Positions 52,256 to 61,627 of a stretch of DNA of 64,000 bases are shown piece by piece. The notes under the pieces were generated by a model. That model did no database searches, was not told the DNA's origin, and saw nothing but the letters and a program-made list of their open reading frames with translations. How positions within the stretch are numbered: the first letter of the stretch is position 1; every line of letters starts with the position of its first letter. A program made the position numbers and the translations under genes. Origin of the DNA: an uncultured Prevotellaceae bacterium (lineage in GTDB: Bacteria; Bacteroidota; Bacteroidia; Bacteroidales; Muribaculaceae); assembly GCA_900318335.1 (NCBI GenBank), contig ONKF01000005.1:1-64000 (forward strand), given 5' to 3'.

Positions 52256-54829
52256 TTATTCGTTTTCGTTTTGTTGTTCGTTATTCACGTTTTCATCTTC
52301 CTGGTTGTCCTGGGTTTCCTGGACTTCCTGTGCAGGCTGGACTTCCTCGTTCTGGAATGCGTCGCGTACGCTTTCCTCATCGGTTGTCTCGGGCTCGGTG
52401 TCGACCTTGCAAACGCTTGCTATCTCGTCGTTCTTCTTCTCGAGGTTGATGAGTCTTACACCCTGGGTGGCGCGACCCACAACACGCAGCGAGCTAACCT
52501 TAAGCCTGATGGCGATACCGCTCTTGTTGATGATAACAAGGTCGTTATCGTCGTTCACATTCTTGATTGCAATTAGCTTGCCAGTTTTTGCGGTAATGTT
52601 AATGGTTTTAACACCCTTACCGCCACGGTTGGTCACGCGGTAGTCTTCGAGAGCGCTTCGCTTGCCCATACCCTGCTCTGAAACGACGAGCACGTCGTCA
52701 CGAGTTCCGGCACGCATGCAGATCATGCCGATCACCTCATCACCCTCGGTCAAGGTCATACCCTTGACACCCGTGGCGGTGCGGCCCATGTTGCGTACCT
52801 TGGTCTCGGCAAAGCGGATGGCGTAACCCTTGCTGTTGGCCAGGATGACCTCGCTGTTGCCCTCGGTAAGGATGGCTCCAACAAGCTGATCGTCCTCAGC
52901 GATATTGAGGGCACGTACACCGTTGGCACGGGGACGTGAATAGGCGCTCAAGCTCGTACGCTTAACGATACCGTTCTTGGTGGCAAATACAATATAATGT
53001 GACTGGTTGTACTCGGGATCGGTGAGAGCCGTTGCACGGACAAATGCCATGATGCGGTTCTCGGCATCCAGGTTAAGCAGGTTCTGGATGGCGCGTCCCT
53101 TGCTGTTCTTGGTGCCCTCGGGGATTTCAAACACACGCAGCCAGAAGCAGCGTCCCGTGGCGGTGAAGAACAACATGTAATTGTGGTTGGTGGCTTCATA
53201 GACATACTCGATGAAGTCCTCATCGCGTGTGTCACTGCCCTTGGCGCCCACGCCTCCACGTGCTTGTGCACGATACTCCTTGAGCGGGGTGCGCTTGATA
53301 TAACCGAAATGGGAGATGGTGATGATCATGGGATCGTCGCTGTAGAAGTCCTCAGCGTTCATCTCCTCGCTTGAATATTCAATCTGAGTGCGGCGCTCGT
53401 CACCGAATTTTTCCTTGACTTCGAGCAATTCCTCCTCAATCACCTTGCGGCACTCGGCGGGATCGTCGAGGATAGCCTGCAGGTGCTCGATGGTCTTGCG
53501 CACCTCGGCCAACTCGTTGTGCAGTTTTTCCTGCTCCAAACCGGTGAGCTGGCGCAGTCGCATCTCGACGATGGCGCGAGCCTGAACCTCGGTGAGGCTG
53601 AAACGCTCACACAGGCGCTGGATGGCATGATCGGTCGAGTCGCTGCTCTTGATGATGGCGATCACCTCGTCGATGTTGTCGCTGGCAATGATGAGTCCCT
53701 CGAGGATGTGGGCACGCTCCTTGGCCTTCTTGAGGTCATACTGGGTGCGGCGGATCACCACCTCGTGACGGTGCTCCAGGAAGTAGTGCAGCAGTTGCTT
53801 GAGGTTGAGCAGCATGGGTCGGCCATTGACCAGACACACGTTGTTCACGCTGAACGACGACTGCAACTCGGTCATCTTATAAAGCTTGTTAAGGAGCACA
53901 TTGGGGTTGAAGTCCTTTTTCACATCGATAACGATGCGCATACCATGGCGGTCGCTCTCATCGTTGATATCGGCGATGCCTTCAATCTTCTTCTCCTCGA
54001 CCAGGCGGGCGATGTTCTCGATGAGATCCTTCTTATTGACATTGTAAGGAATCTCGTTGACCACGATGCGCTCGTGGTTGTGCTCGGTCTCAATTTCGGC
54101 CTTAGCACGGACCACGATGCGTCCACGACCCGTCTCAAAGGCATCTTTAACACCCTGGTAGCCATAAATGATACCACCCGTGGGGAAGTCAGGAGCCTTG
54201 ATATAGGTCATCAGGTCACTCACATCCAAATTGGGATCCTCGAGCAGAGCCAGACAGCCGTCGATGCACTCGCCCAGGTTGTGGGGAGCCATGTTGGTCG
54301 CCATACCGACAGCGATACCTGTGGCACCGTTTACCAGCAAGTTGGGGATGCGGGTGGGCAATACCGAGGGCTCTTCCAGTGTGTTGTCAAAGTTAGGCAC
54401 AAAGTCCACGGTATCCTTGTCCATGTCTTCCATCATGCTCTCGCCCATCTTGTCGAGACGCACCTCGGTGTAACGCATGGCAGCAGGGCTGTCGCCGTCA
54501 ACCGAGCCGAAGTTACCCTGTCCGTCAACCAGCGGATAACGCATTGCCCATTCCTGGGCCAGACGAACCATGGCAAAGTAAACCGATGAATCGCCGTGGG
54601 GGTGGTACTTACCCAGCACGTCACCCACGATACGAGCCGATTTCTTGTAGGGGGCATTGGAATAGTTACGCAACTTGTCCATGCCGTAGAGTACCCTGCG
54701 GTGCACCGGCTTGAAGCCGTCGCGCACATCGGGTAGCGCACGCGAAACGATGACCGACATCGAGTAATCGATGTAACTGGTCTTCATTTCGTTCTCAATG
54801 TTGATCTCTAAAATTCGATCGTTGTCCAT
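52256..54829 (-). CDS. gyrA: DNA gyrase subunit A
   Basis: An 857-residue type II topoisomerase subunit. The catalytic Tyr is Tyr120 ([12 protein letters not shown]). The quinolone-resistance region reads [19 protein letters not shown]: Ser81 matches E. coli Ser83, while the place of E. coli Asp87 is Phe85. The C-terminal beta-pinwheel is present, with a degenerate GyrA box QARGGVG in place of QRRGGKG, and the protein ends in an acidic glutamate/asparagine-rich tail of about 40 residues. A promoter lies at 54955-54926, about 95 bases upstream. gyrB is not in the window. Confidence 0.97.
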   Translation of the reverse strand: MDNDRILEINIENEMKTSYIDYSMSVIVSRALPDVRDGFKPVHRRVLYGMDKLRNYSNAPYKKSARIVGDVLGKYHPHGDSSVYFAMVRLAQEWAMRYPLVDGQGNFGSVDGDSPAAMRYTEVRLDKMGESMMEDMDKDTVDFVPNFDNTLEEPSVLPTRIPNLLVNGATGIAVGMATNMAPHNLGECIDGCLALLEDPNLDVSDLMTYIKAPDFPTGGIIYGYQGVKDAFETGRGRIVVRAKAEIETEHNHERIVVNEIPYNVNKKDLIENIARLVEEKKIEGIADINDESDRHGMRIVIDVKKDFNPNVLLNKLYKMTELQSSFSVNNVCLVNGRPMLLNLKQLLHYFLEHRHEVVIRRTQYDLKKAKERAHILEGLIIASDNIDEVIAIIKSSDSTDHAIQRLCERFSLTEVQARAIVEMRLRQLTGLEQEKLHNELAEVRKTIEHLQAILDDPAECRKVIEEELLEVKEKFGDERRTQIEYSSEEMNAEDFYSDDPMIITISHFGYIKRTPLKEYRAQARGGVGAKGSDTRDEDFIEYVYEATNHNYMLFFTATGRCFWLRVFEIPEGTKNSKGRAIQNLLNLDAENRIMAFVRATALTDPEYNQSHYIVFATKNGIVKRTSLSAYSRPRANGVRALNIAEDDQLVGAILTEGNSEVILANSKGYAIRFAETKVRNMGRTATGVKGMTLTEGDEVIGMICMRAGTRDDVLVVSEQGMGKRSALEDYRVTNRGGKGVKTINITAKTGKLIAIKNVNDDNDLVIINKSGIAIRLKVSSLRVVGRATQGVRLINLEKKNDEIASVCKVDTEPETTDEESVRDAFQNEEVQPAQEVQETQDNQEDENVNNEQQNENE

Positions 54830-54925
54830 TCTTTCTTGTACTTTTTAAATCTGTTCCGGGCACCGCACCGCAGGCTAACATTTGCCCCAGGCTGGCACGA
54901 GTGCCACGACATTAGGTTTAACCTA

Positions 54926-54955
54926 CAAATTTACGCACTTTTTTTCAATCAACAA
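54926..54955 (-). promoter_or_regulatory. Promoter of gyrA
   Basis: On the minus strand TTG (54955-54953), 19 bases, TAAATTTG (54933-54926). The leader of about 90 bases includes a TGGCAC..GTGCCA inverted repeat (54893-54906). Confidence 0.65.
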
Positions 54956-55049
54956 TTCGATTTGCGCCACTTTTTGACTACCGATTGCCGAAAATGTTTA
55001 AAACGCAGTATAAATTTTATAAAAACGTCATTTTCCCGATTTATATTAG

Positions 55050-55057
55050 TACATTTG
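55050..55057 (+). promoter_or_regulatory. -7 box TACATTTG of the exonuclease gene
   Basis: TACATTTG lies 26 bases before ATG 55084. A -33 element at the right spacing is not obvious. Confidence 0.45.
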
Positions 55058-55083
55058 CCAAGCTAAATAATGCCGTTTGGAGT

Positions 55084-55575
55084 ATGCGGAACTTTGCTGC
55101 AATTGATTTTGAGACAGCCAATAGCGAGCGCACCAGCGTCTGCTCGGTGGGTGTTGTCGTCGTGCGTAACGGGGAAATCACTGACCGGTTCTACTCGCTC
55201 ATCCAACCCGAACCCAACTACTACAGCTACTGGTGCCAACGGGTGCATGGATTGGGTCACAGTGATACCGACGATGCGCCTGTATTCCCCCACGTGTGGG
55301 CTCAGGTTGAACCACTCATCGAAGGCTTGCCCCTTGTGGCCCACAACAAGGCCTTTGACGAAAGCTGCCTGAGGGCCGTCTTCCGCTGCTATCAGATGGA
55401 TTACCCTGACTATGAATTCTATTGTACCTGCGTGGCGTCCAGGCGGCTGCTCAAGCAACTGCCCAACCACCAGCTGCAGACTGTTGCCGCTTATTGCGGT
55501 TACGACCTGCTACACCACCACAATGCCCTTGCCGATGCCGAGGCATGTGCCCATATCGCCTTGCAACTGCTGTAA
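55084..55575 (+). CDS. DnaQ-like 3'-5' exonuclease
   Basis: A 163-residue DEDDh exonuclease with all five acidic/His residues: Asp8 and Glu10 (AAIDFETAN), Asp92 (AHNKAFDESC), His146 and Asp151 (HHHNALADAEA). It is a single exonuclease domain without a polymerase or GIY-YIG partner, so it could serve proofreading, repair or RNA trimming. Codons before ATG 55084 lack homology and overlap the promoter. A terminator separates it from the convergent dnaA. Confidence 0.92.
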   Translation: MRNFAAIDFETANSERTSVCSVGVVVVRNGEITDRFYSLIQPEPNYYSYWCQRVHGLGHSDTDDAPVFPHVWAQVEPLIEGLPLVAHNKAFDESCLRAVFRCYQMDYPDYEFYCTCVASRRLLKQLPNHQLQTVAAYCGYDLLHHHNALADAEACAHIALQLL

Positions 55576-55594
55576 CCGTTTTACATACTAAAAA

Positions 55595-55631
55595 TTGAGG
55601 GCAAACCCGCAGCCGCAGGGTTTACCCTCAA
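55595..55631. terminator. Terminator between the exonuclease and dnaA
   Basis: TTGAGGGcAAACCC (55595-55608) pairs with GGGTTTaCCCTCAA (55618-55631) with one internal C/A mismatch and a 9-base loop. It lies 20 bases after the exonuclease stop and 22 before the dnaA end; bidirectional. Confidence 0.75.
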
Positions 55632-55653
55632 TAGTCGATTCTCTTGACTTGAG

Positions 55654-57057
55654 TTATTGAGTCAGGCTGGCAGTAATGGCCTGTACTTCTCGTGAGAAAT
55701 CTTTTTCTATCGACATGCGTTGCTCAATCTGGATGCAGGCATGCAGCACAGTGGCATGGGTGCGGTCAAGCTTGGCACCGATGCTGGGCGATGACATCTG
55801 GGCCTCCTTCTTGGCCAGATACATCACGAGCTGGCGAGCATCGCTGATTTCGCGTTTGCGTGACTTGCCATAGATGAGTTCGGTAGGCAGGTTGTAATAA
55901 TCGGCCACTGTCTCGGCAATCGACTCAAAGGTCACCTGACGCTGACTCACCTTGACGGTGTTGCCGATGACACTGCGGGCCAGGTCGATGGTAATGTCCT
56001 GTCCCAGCATGGTGGCATGGGCCAGCAGAGCTACCATGACGCCCTCGAGCTCGCGCACGTTCTCGGTGACATGGGTGGCGATATAGTCCATCACCTCATC
56101 GCTGATTTTAAGGCCGTCTTGGGCTGCCTTCATAGCGAGGAACTTGCGACGCAGATCGTAGTCGGGCTTCTCGAGCTCCACAGTCATGCCCCACTTGAAG
56201 CGGGAGATGAGCCTTGGCACCATACCGTCGAGATCACTCGGGCGGCAGTCGCTGGACATCACCAACTGGCGCTGGTGCTGGTGCAGGTGGTTAAAGATGT
56301 GGAAGAAGGTATTCTGGGTACCCTGCTTGCCGGCAAACTCCTGAATGTCGTCGAGCAGAAGCACGTCAATACTCTGATAAAAATTGATGAAGTCGTTGAC
56401 CTTTTTCTGAATCACCGCTGTCGTATATTGGCTCTCAAACACCCTGGCTGACACATACAGTACCCTCATGCGCGGATTCTGCTCCTTCAACTTAATGCCG
56501 ATGGCCTGAAGCAGGTGGGTCTTGCCCACGCCGGTTGTGCCAAAGACAAACAAGGGGTTGTAGGTCTTCACCTCGGGATGGTCGACAATGGCCTGACCGA
56601 TGCTGACAGCAAGCCTGTTGCTGATGCTGCTGCAATAGTTCTCGAAGGTGTATTTAGGGTTAAGCTGGGGATCGATATCGTCGAGCGTGTCGGCCTGTTG
56701 GAACGGGTTGGCGACACGGGGTGAACGGATCTTAAGCTCCTGCTTGAGTTTGACGCTCGAGTTGTCCTCGGACTGCTCGATGGCGGTGGCATCATCGCCC
56801 CCCACCACATTATATTTATAAGTGAGCCTGACATTCTCGCCGAAGACCTTCTTGAGGGCGGCAGAGAGGAGGGTGAGGTAACGGCCCTCGATCTGTTCAA
56901 CAAAGAACTTGGAGGGGGCTCGGAGCGTCACACGGTTGTTTTCCAGGTCATGGTCAACGGCAACAATGGGAGCGAACCAAGCATCAAACTGCTCGGCCGG
57001 GAGGTTTGCCTTAATGACGTCAAGGCAACGGTTCCACTGTTGTGCAACGTTAATCAT
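55654..57057 (-). CDS. dnaA: Chromosomal replication initiator DnaA
   Basis: A 467-residue AAA+ protein that opens oriC. Domain I begins AQQWNRCLDVIKANLPAEQF; the ATPase domain has Walker A GTTGVGKT (173-180), Walker B VLLLDDIQEF, and sensor regions; domain IV carries the helix-turn-helix and the signature GAKLDRTHATVLHAC. Full length. The 424-base gap upstream shows no cluster of DnaA boxes, and dnaN is not adjacent, so this need not be the origin. No consensus -7 box was found before it. Confidence 0.97.
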   Translation of the reverse strand: MINVAQQWNRCLDVIKANLPAEQFDAWFAPIVAVDHDLENNRVTLRAPSKFFVEQIEGRYLTLLSAALKKVFGENVRLTYKYNVVGGDDATAIEQSEDNSSVKLKQELKIRSPRVANPFQQADTLDDIDPQLNPKYTFENYCSSISNRLAVSIGQAIVDHPEVKTYNPLFVFGTTGVGKTHLLQAIGIKLKEQNPRMRVLYVSARVFESQYTTAVIQKKVNDFINFYQSIDVLLLDDIQEFAGKQGTQNTFFHIFNHLHQHQRQLVMSSDCRPSDLDGMVPRLISRFKWGMTVELEKPDYDLRRKFLAMKAAQDGLKISDEVMDYIATHVTENVRELEGVMVALLAHATMLGQDITIDLARSVIGNTVKVSQRQVTFESIAETVADYYNLPTELIYGKSRKREISDARQLVMYLAKKEAQMSSPSIGAKLDRTHATVLHACIQIEQRMSIEKDFSREVQAITASLTQ

Positions 57058-57330
57058 TTTTCTAAAATTTTCTTAGTAACGGTTGGTTTGTTCTTGTGCT
57101 TAAAGCAGTACAAATTTCGCTCAATATTTTCTTAAAAAAAAATGCTTAAAAAATTTGGAAATATCATTTTGAGTGTAACAATGTTGAAAAACAAAGGGTT
57201 ATAACATCGTTTCATTTTTTTTACAATTCAAGGCATATTACTTTATCAATATCGCTAATTATCAGCACTTTAGGCGTTACAGTGGTTTTGCCTGTTCCAT
57301 TTACTAAACTCGCAAATGGCTGTAATAGCA

Positions 57331-57352
57331 GGGATTTGATTTTGCAAATCCC
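57331..57352. repeat. Perfect inverted repeat GGGATTTG/CAAATCCC
   Basis: Two 8-base arms with a 6-base spacer (ATTTTG). It lacks a T-run on either strand, so it is not a terminator; it may be a protein-binding site near dnaA. Confidence 0.4.
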
Positions 57353-57371
57353 GAAAACAATAAAAATCAAA

Positions 57372-57408
57372 AAAATCTCTATTTGGATTGTGTCCAAATA
57401 GAGATTTT
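57372..57408 (-). terminator. Terminator of the MCE-domain gene
   Basis: A perfect 16-base stem (57372-57387 with 57393-57408) with a 5-base loop; on the minus strand the 3' arm ends in a run of T residues. Confidence 0.9.
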
Positions 57409-57481
57409 CACCCCATTCAAGAGAGAGGAAAATGCCCTCTCAGAATGATATTTCCTTGTTATATCCAAACATGTCAGCACA

Positions 57482-58384
57482 TTAGAACACTTTTATGTTG
57501 ATGTAACGCTTGGGATTGGCCTTGATGTCGGTCAGCAGTGAGTCAAGGCTGGCAATGGCATGGTTGGCATTGTCATAAAGCTCGCGGTCGTTCATCACCT
57601 TGCCCAGGGTTGAATTCTTGTCATTCAGTTGCTCACTGAGCTCTTTCAGGTTGGCCAACGTGGCATTAAGCGTATTGACAGCCGAGTCTATGGGCAACTG
57701 CTTGAGCGACGATGACAGGTCATTGAGGTTGCCAGTCGCACCTGTCAGGTTATTGGTGATGCCGCTAACGTTGGTCATCACGCCAGGCACGCTGCGGTTC
57801 AAACCGTTCATCAAGACATTGAGCTGCTGAGCACTGATCTGGAGCTGACGGGTGATGGCATCCAGTCGGGTCAAGGCAGCCATGAGGGCGGGATTGCCGG
57901 TCAAGCCGTTGACGTTATTCATGATGGAATCCACCTTGGGGAGCATATCAGTCACCATGGGTAACATGTTATCCTTGACGTGGTCAATAATTCCGGGTTG
58001 CTCTACCGTGGGAATCATGCTGCCACTCTCCAGGGCGGGACCGCTACCCAGGTTGAGCACGAGTGATGCGCCACCCACCAGTCCTGACACCATATTCAGG
58101 GTACTGCCTTCGGGCACCTTCATCTTAGGCTCCAACGACAGCACAATAGTGATCTTGTTTTTGCCATAGTCGTACTGTATCTCGTGTACTTGTCCTACCT
58201 GGAAGCCGTTGACCGTCACGGGAGCGGCCTCGAGCAGTCCGTCCACGCTTTCAACCTCAGTAAAATATCGGTTAGAGGGAGTCAGCAGATTTATTCCCTT
58301 CAGGTAATTAACGCCCCAATAAAGTAACGCAAGGCCGACAAGCACGGTCAGCGCGATTTTTACATTCTTAGTGAGAAACTTCAT
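57482..58384 (-). CDS. MCE (MlaD-family) protein
   Basis: A 300-residue protein: an uncleaved N-terminal helix (VKIALTVLVGLALLYWGVNYL), an MCE domain (about 38-115; YFTEVESVDGLLEAAPVTVNGF, VGGASLVLNLGSG) and a long amphipathic coiled region with SSLKQLPIDSAVNTLNATLA. MlaD-type proteins form rings that pass phospholipids across the periplasm with an MlaE/MlaF transporter. Those partners are not in the window. A -7 box TAACTTTG lies 36 bases upstream and a strong terminator follows. Confidence 0.92.
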   Translation of the reverse strand: MKFLTKNVKIALTVLVGLALLYWGVNYLKGINLLTPSNRYFTEVESVDGLLEAAPVTVNGFQVGQVHEIQYDYGKNKITIVLSLEPKMKVPEGSTLNMVSGLVGGASLVLNLGSGPALESGSMIPTVEQPGIIDHVKDNMLPMVTDMLPKVDSIMNNVNGLTGNPALMAALTRLDAITRQLQISAQQLNVLMNGLNRSVPGVMTNVSGITNNLTGATGNLNDLSSSLKQLPIDSAVNTLNATLANLKELSEQLNDKNSTLGKVMNDRELYDNANHAIASLDSLLTDIKANPKRYINIKVF

Positions 58385-58420
58385 GTTATATCGTTATGGT
58401 TCTATTCTTGATTCAATCGG

Positions 58421-58428
58421 CAAAGTTA
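58421..58428 (-). promoter_or_regulatory. -7 box TAACTTTG of the MCE gene
   Basis: On the minus strand TAACTTTG lies 36 bases before the ATG at 58384; -33 element weak. Confidence 0.5.
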
Positions 58429-58577
58429 ATATTTTGTTTCTTAAAAAAGGGGTATTTTAGTCATTTTTCTACATATTTCACACCTTATAAAGGGTCATTC
58501 GGCTGTATGAAGCCTAAAAAATGAGGTTAAATGAATAAAAAAACGGCCGATTCTGTGAGGTTTACAAGTTTTGTGAT

Positions 58578-58585
58578 TATTTTTG
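58578..58585 (+). promoter_or_regulatory. -7 box TATTTTTG upstream of aroE
   Basis: TATTTTTG is 8 bases before the ATG of a 13-codon ORF (58594) and 52 bases before the aroE ATG. Confidence 0.5.
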
Positions 58586-58593
58586 CAGTCAAT

Positions 58594-58635
58594 ATGTTTG
58601 ATAGATTATCGCGTCTATCGCCTAAAGTCAATTAA
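58594..58635 (+). CDS. Possible 13-residue leader peptide ahead of aroE
   Basis: ATG at 58594 opens the frame MFDRLSRLSPKVN, stopping at TAA two bases before the aroE ATG. It lies between the -7 box and aroE and so would be translated first. It is not rich in aromatic residues, so classical attenuation is unlikely; translational coupling is possible. It could also be a chance ORF. Confidence 0.3.
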   Translation: MFDRLSRLSPKVN

Positions 58636-58637
58636 CA

Positions 58638-59420
58638 ATGATGAAATCTCCACTTGACTGTAAATATCTGTATGGACTGATCGGCTATCCGCTGGTTCAC
58701 TCGTTCTCGCGTGATTTCTTCAACCGCAAATTCATTGCCGAGGATATCGATGCACGCTACATCAACTTCGCGATAGAGGACCTGGGCCTTCTCATGGAGG
58801 TGATAGCCGAGTATCCCAACCTGAACGGCTTGAATGTCACTGCCCCCTACAAGGAGGCTGTGATCCCCCTGCTCGATTCACTGGATGACGATGCCCGTCA
58901 AATTGGAGCTGTCAACGTCATCAAGTTTATCCGTGACAAGAGTTCGGGTGACCTGATTGAGTTGCGGGGCTATAACAGCGACGTGTTGGGATTTGGCCGA
59001 ACCATTCCAGCCATCCTCACGCCACAACGCACCGCAGCGATGGTGCTTGGTACCGGCGGTGCCGCCAAGGCCGTCCAAGCCGCCCTGCTCAAGCATGGCA
59101 TCGAGGTGCAGCTGGTATCGAGGCGCAAAAGCGAGCACATTGTGGTCTATGAGGAAATCACCCGTGCTATGGTCAACAACTACAAGATCATCGTTAATGC
59201 GACCCCCCTTGGCAAGTATCCGGACGATAACCAGTGTCCTGACTTCCCTTACCGTTTCCTCACCAGTGAACACATATGTTACGACTTGGTCTATAATCCC
59301 GAGGAGACCTTGTTCATGAAGAAGTCGGCAAAATATGGCGCCCAGACCAAGAACGGCATAGAGATGCTGCTCTTGCAGGCGTTTGACTCTTACGAGATTT
59401 GGACTCGCGACGGCTATTAA
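58638..59420 (+). CDS. aroE: Shikimate dehydrogenase
   Basis: A 260-residue NADP-dependent enzyme reducing 3-dehydroshikimate in aromatic amino acid synthesis. Shikimate-binding elements: YGLIGYPLVHSFSRDFFN near the start and the catalytic Lys72 in NVTAPYKEAV; AINVIKF-type GAVNVIKF; NADP fold VLGTGGAAKAVQAAL; and TKNGIEMLLLQA at the end. comEC starts 11 bases downstream. Here aroE lacks the ubiE neighbour seen in some Bacteroidales. Confidence 0.95.
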   Translation: MMKSPLDCKYLYGLIGYPLVHSFSRDFFNRKFIAEDIDARYINFAIEDLGLLMEVIAEYPNLNGLNVTAPYKEAVIPLLDSLDDDARQIGAVNVIKFIRDKSSGDLIELRGYNSDVLGFGRTIPAILTPQRTAAMVLGTGGAAKAVQAALLKHGIEVQLVSRRKSEHIVVYEEITRAMVNNYKIIVNATPLGKYPDDNQCPDFPYRFLTSEHICYDLVYNPEETLFMKKSAKYGAQTKNGIEMLLLQAFDSYEIWTRDGY

Positions 59421-59430
59421 TCAATTAACA

Positions 59431-61473
59431 ATGTCCAAAGTTCCCGTGCTACGTGTCCTTGTGCCGTTTGTCGCGGGAATCATTTTGCACCAGTGGTGGC
59501 ATTGCTGGTGGGCACCGATTGTGCTCATACTTGTTGCCATAGCTGCCTACTTGCTGCTGTCTCGCGTTTCCCGCTCTCCACAAGGCAGGATGCGGTGGCG
59601 CTCGTGGTTTATCGTTCCACTGGCGGTCATCGCTTTGTCATTGGGTTGGATAGCCGCCATCATCCATTGCCCGCCCCATCTGCAGGAGAGCCAGCGGGCG
59701 AACAGGGTGCTTACCGGAAGAGTCGCGGAACTGCATTACACCGACTTCTCGATGCGCATGACCATCGACGTGCTTGACAAGGAGCTGCCGCGATGCCAGG
59801 TGCTGATTTCGACACGTGGCTGCGACTATACCATGCGGGCTGGCGACCTTGTGGCTTGGCAGGCCGACTTGGTCGAAATAGGTTCGATGGGAAATCCGGG
59901 TGAAATGGATTATGCATCCTATCTCCTTGACAATAAGGGAATCCGATACACCCAGCACTTGCCTCTGGGCCAGGTGGTAAAGGTGGGCTACTCCCTCACT
60001 CTGCTTACTCGATTGGCAAACATCAGGCGTGACCTGAGCCTCATGGTGTTTAATTCCCGCTTGGCTCCCGCCACCCAACAGTTTGTGGTCGCGTTGCTGT
60101 TAGGCGACAGCAGCTTTATTGACAAAGCGACCCGACAGGATTTCTCGGCTGCCGGAGTGGCCCATGTGTTGGCGTTAAGCGGTCTTCACGTCGGTTTTAT
60201 CGCTCTTATTCTCTGGTGGTTGCTTTTCCCGCTTGACTACATGCGGCTCAAGAAGCTGCGGCTTGGCATCACGCTTGCTGCCATTGTAATGTTTGCCGTT
60301 TTCACGGGATTATCGTCCAGTGTCGTTAGAGCCACAATCATGATTGGGATGGTGTTTGCCTCACTGGTGTTCTACCGCCGTTCGGTATCACTCAATGCCC
60401 TGTTGCTGGCGGCGCTCCTTATCCTTGTATTCTCGCCCTCATCTTTATATAGTGTGGGCTTCCAATTGAGTTTTATCACCGTTGGGGCGGTGTTGATGTT
60501 CTCCCGCCTGCCGCAATTCCTTGTGAGTAAACGCCAGTGGGTCAACAAGATCACCTCGTCGGCTATCACCTCACTCGTGGCCATGGTGGCCACGGTTGCG
60601 TTGTGTGCCCATTATTTCCACACCATCTCGCTGATGTCGGTACTTACCAATCTGCTTGTTTTGCCCGTGTTGCCCGTTTTCATGGTACTTGCCGCCATTT
60701 TCCTCATGGTGACAGCGGCAGGAATGCAATGGCAGGCGTTGGATTGGGCACTGGACTGGATTTACCGCTATATCCACGGGGTGGCAGGATGGGTCAACGG
60801 ATTGCCGTTGTCGCACATTGGCGGGGTGTATGTGAGCGCCATGGGTGTGGTCATTTATTTCATCATCATTGCGCTTGTTGTCCTATGGCTCTATCGCCGC
60901 AGTTACCATTACCTGCTGGCGGCGGGTGTGGCTTTAGTGGTCCTGATTGCTCATTCGCTGTGGATTGATGCCAGCACACCTCGCCGTGGCATGGTCATCT
61001 TCAACTCGTTCTCTTCAACACCTATTCTATATTATGACAGCGGCAAGGCTTATGTCTGGACTCCTGATGATGAGGAGCCCGACTCGGCGGCATTCTCTCG
61101 ATACTATGCGGGATTCCTGGCCCGTCACTGCATCGACAGTCTGCAGATGATTGCAGCGGGCGACAGCCTCAGGCTCGAGGGGCTGATGATAAGACCGCCC
61201 TATGCCTACCTGATGGGCCACCGCATGGTAGCTGCGGGCTATGGCAAGTGGAAACGCATGAGTGCTGAACGAGCATTGGACGTCAATGAAGTCATCGTCA
61301 CCAAGCGGTTCCATGGTACTGCCGCCAAACTTCAAGAGCTGTACAACGCCGACAGACTTATCATCTCGGGCGCGATGCATGACCCGGAACCTCTCCTCCA
61401 CGAGTGCGACTCCCTCAACATCAACTACATCGACCTCGCCACCCACGGAGCCCTCATCATCACAAATGACTAA
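59431..61473 (+). CDS. comEC: ComEC/Rec2-family DNA-uptake channel protein
   Basis: A 680-residue polytopic membrane protein. A DUF4131 N-terminal part (FVAGIILHQWW, GRVAELHYTDFSM) is followed by the Competence domain with FSAAGVAHVLALSGLHVGF, the family hallmark, and about ten helices. The C-terminal 200 residues are soluble but lack the HxHxDH metallo-beta-lactamase motif of ComEC from Gram-positives, so nuclease function is doubtful. ATG 59431 gives MSKVPVLRVLVPF; an upstream reading overlaps the end of aroE. Confidence 0.92.
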   Translation: MSKVPVLRVLVPFVAGIILHQWWHCWWAPIVLILVAIAAYLLLSRVSRSPQGRMRWRSWFIVPLAVIALSLGWIAAIIHCPPHLQESQRANRVLTGRVAELHYTDFSMRMTIDVLDKELPRCQVLISTRGCDYTMRAGDLVAWQADLVEIGSMGNPGEMDYASYLLDNKGIRYTQHLPLGQVVKVGYSLTLLTRLANIRRDLSLMVFNSRLAPATQQFVVALLLGDSSFIDKATRQDFSAAGVAHVLALSGLHVGFIALILWWLLFPLDYMRLKKLRLGITLAAIVMFAVFTGLSSSVVRATIMIGMVFASLVFYRRSVSLNALLLAALLILVFSPSSLYSVGFQLSFITVGAVLMFSRLPQFLVSKRQWVNKITSSAITSLVAMVATVALCAHYFHTISLMSVLTNLLVLPVLPVFMVLAAIFLMVTAAGMQWQALDWALDWIYRYIHGVAGWVNGLPLSHIGGVYVSAMGVVIYFIIIALVVLWLYRRSYHYLLAAGVALVVLIAHSLWIDASTPRRGMVIFNSFSSTPILYYDSGKAYVWTPDDEEPDSAAFSRYYAGFLARHCIDSLQMIAAGDSLRLEGLMIRPPYAYLMGHRMVAAGYGKWKRMSAERALDVNEVIVTKRFHGTAAKLQELYNADRLIISGAMHDPEPLLHECDSLNINYIDLATHGALIITND

Positions 61474-61489
61474 AACAACAAGTAAAAAA

Positions 61490-61560
61490 GAAAACAAGAA
61501 ATACAACAAATACAATAAATTGATTATCAACAAATTGTACTTCTTGTATTTCTTGTTTTC
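61490..61560. repeat. Long A/T-rich inverted repeat after comEC
   Basis: A perfect 17-base inverted repeat (61490-61506 with 61544-61560), and inside the loop TACAAT (61511-61516) with ATTGTA (61534-61539). The resulting hairpin is about 70 bases. It may end the aroE-comEC transcript, although there is no T-run; a second small hairpin TATTTC/GAAATA follows near 61573-61590. Confidence 0.55.
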
Positions 61561-61627
61561 AATAAAAAACTGTTATTTCGGTTGTGAAATAGTTGTTTTT
61601 GTTGTTTGAAATCTGAGCGACTTAGGG

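Larger units (their letters stand above)
57058..57481. other. A/T-rich intergenic region upstream of dnaA, 424 bases
   Basis: No gene is supported. It includes long A/T tracts (57120-57260), two weak DnaA-box-like sites TTATCAATA (57243-57251) and TTATCAGCA (57259-57267), each two mismatches from TTATCCACA, an inverted repeat GGGATTTG/CAAATCCC (57331-57352) and the terminator of the MCE gene (57372-57408). A replication-origin or dnaA autoregulatory role is possible but not shown. Confidence 0.4.

Noticed and set aside
53483..54589. 368-codon plus-strand frame over gyrA, and 40017-41120 over prfA
   Set aside because: Both are mirror frames of highly conserved genes; codon pattern belongs to the opposite strand.
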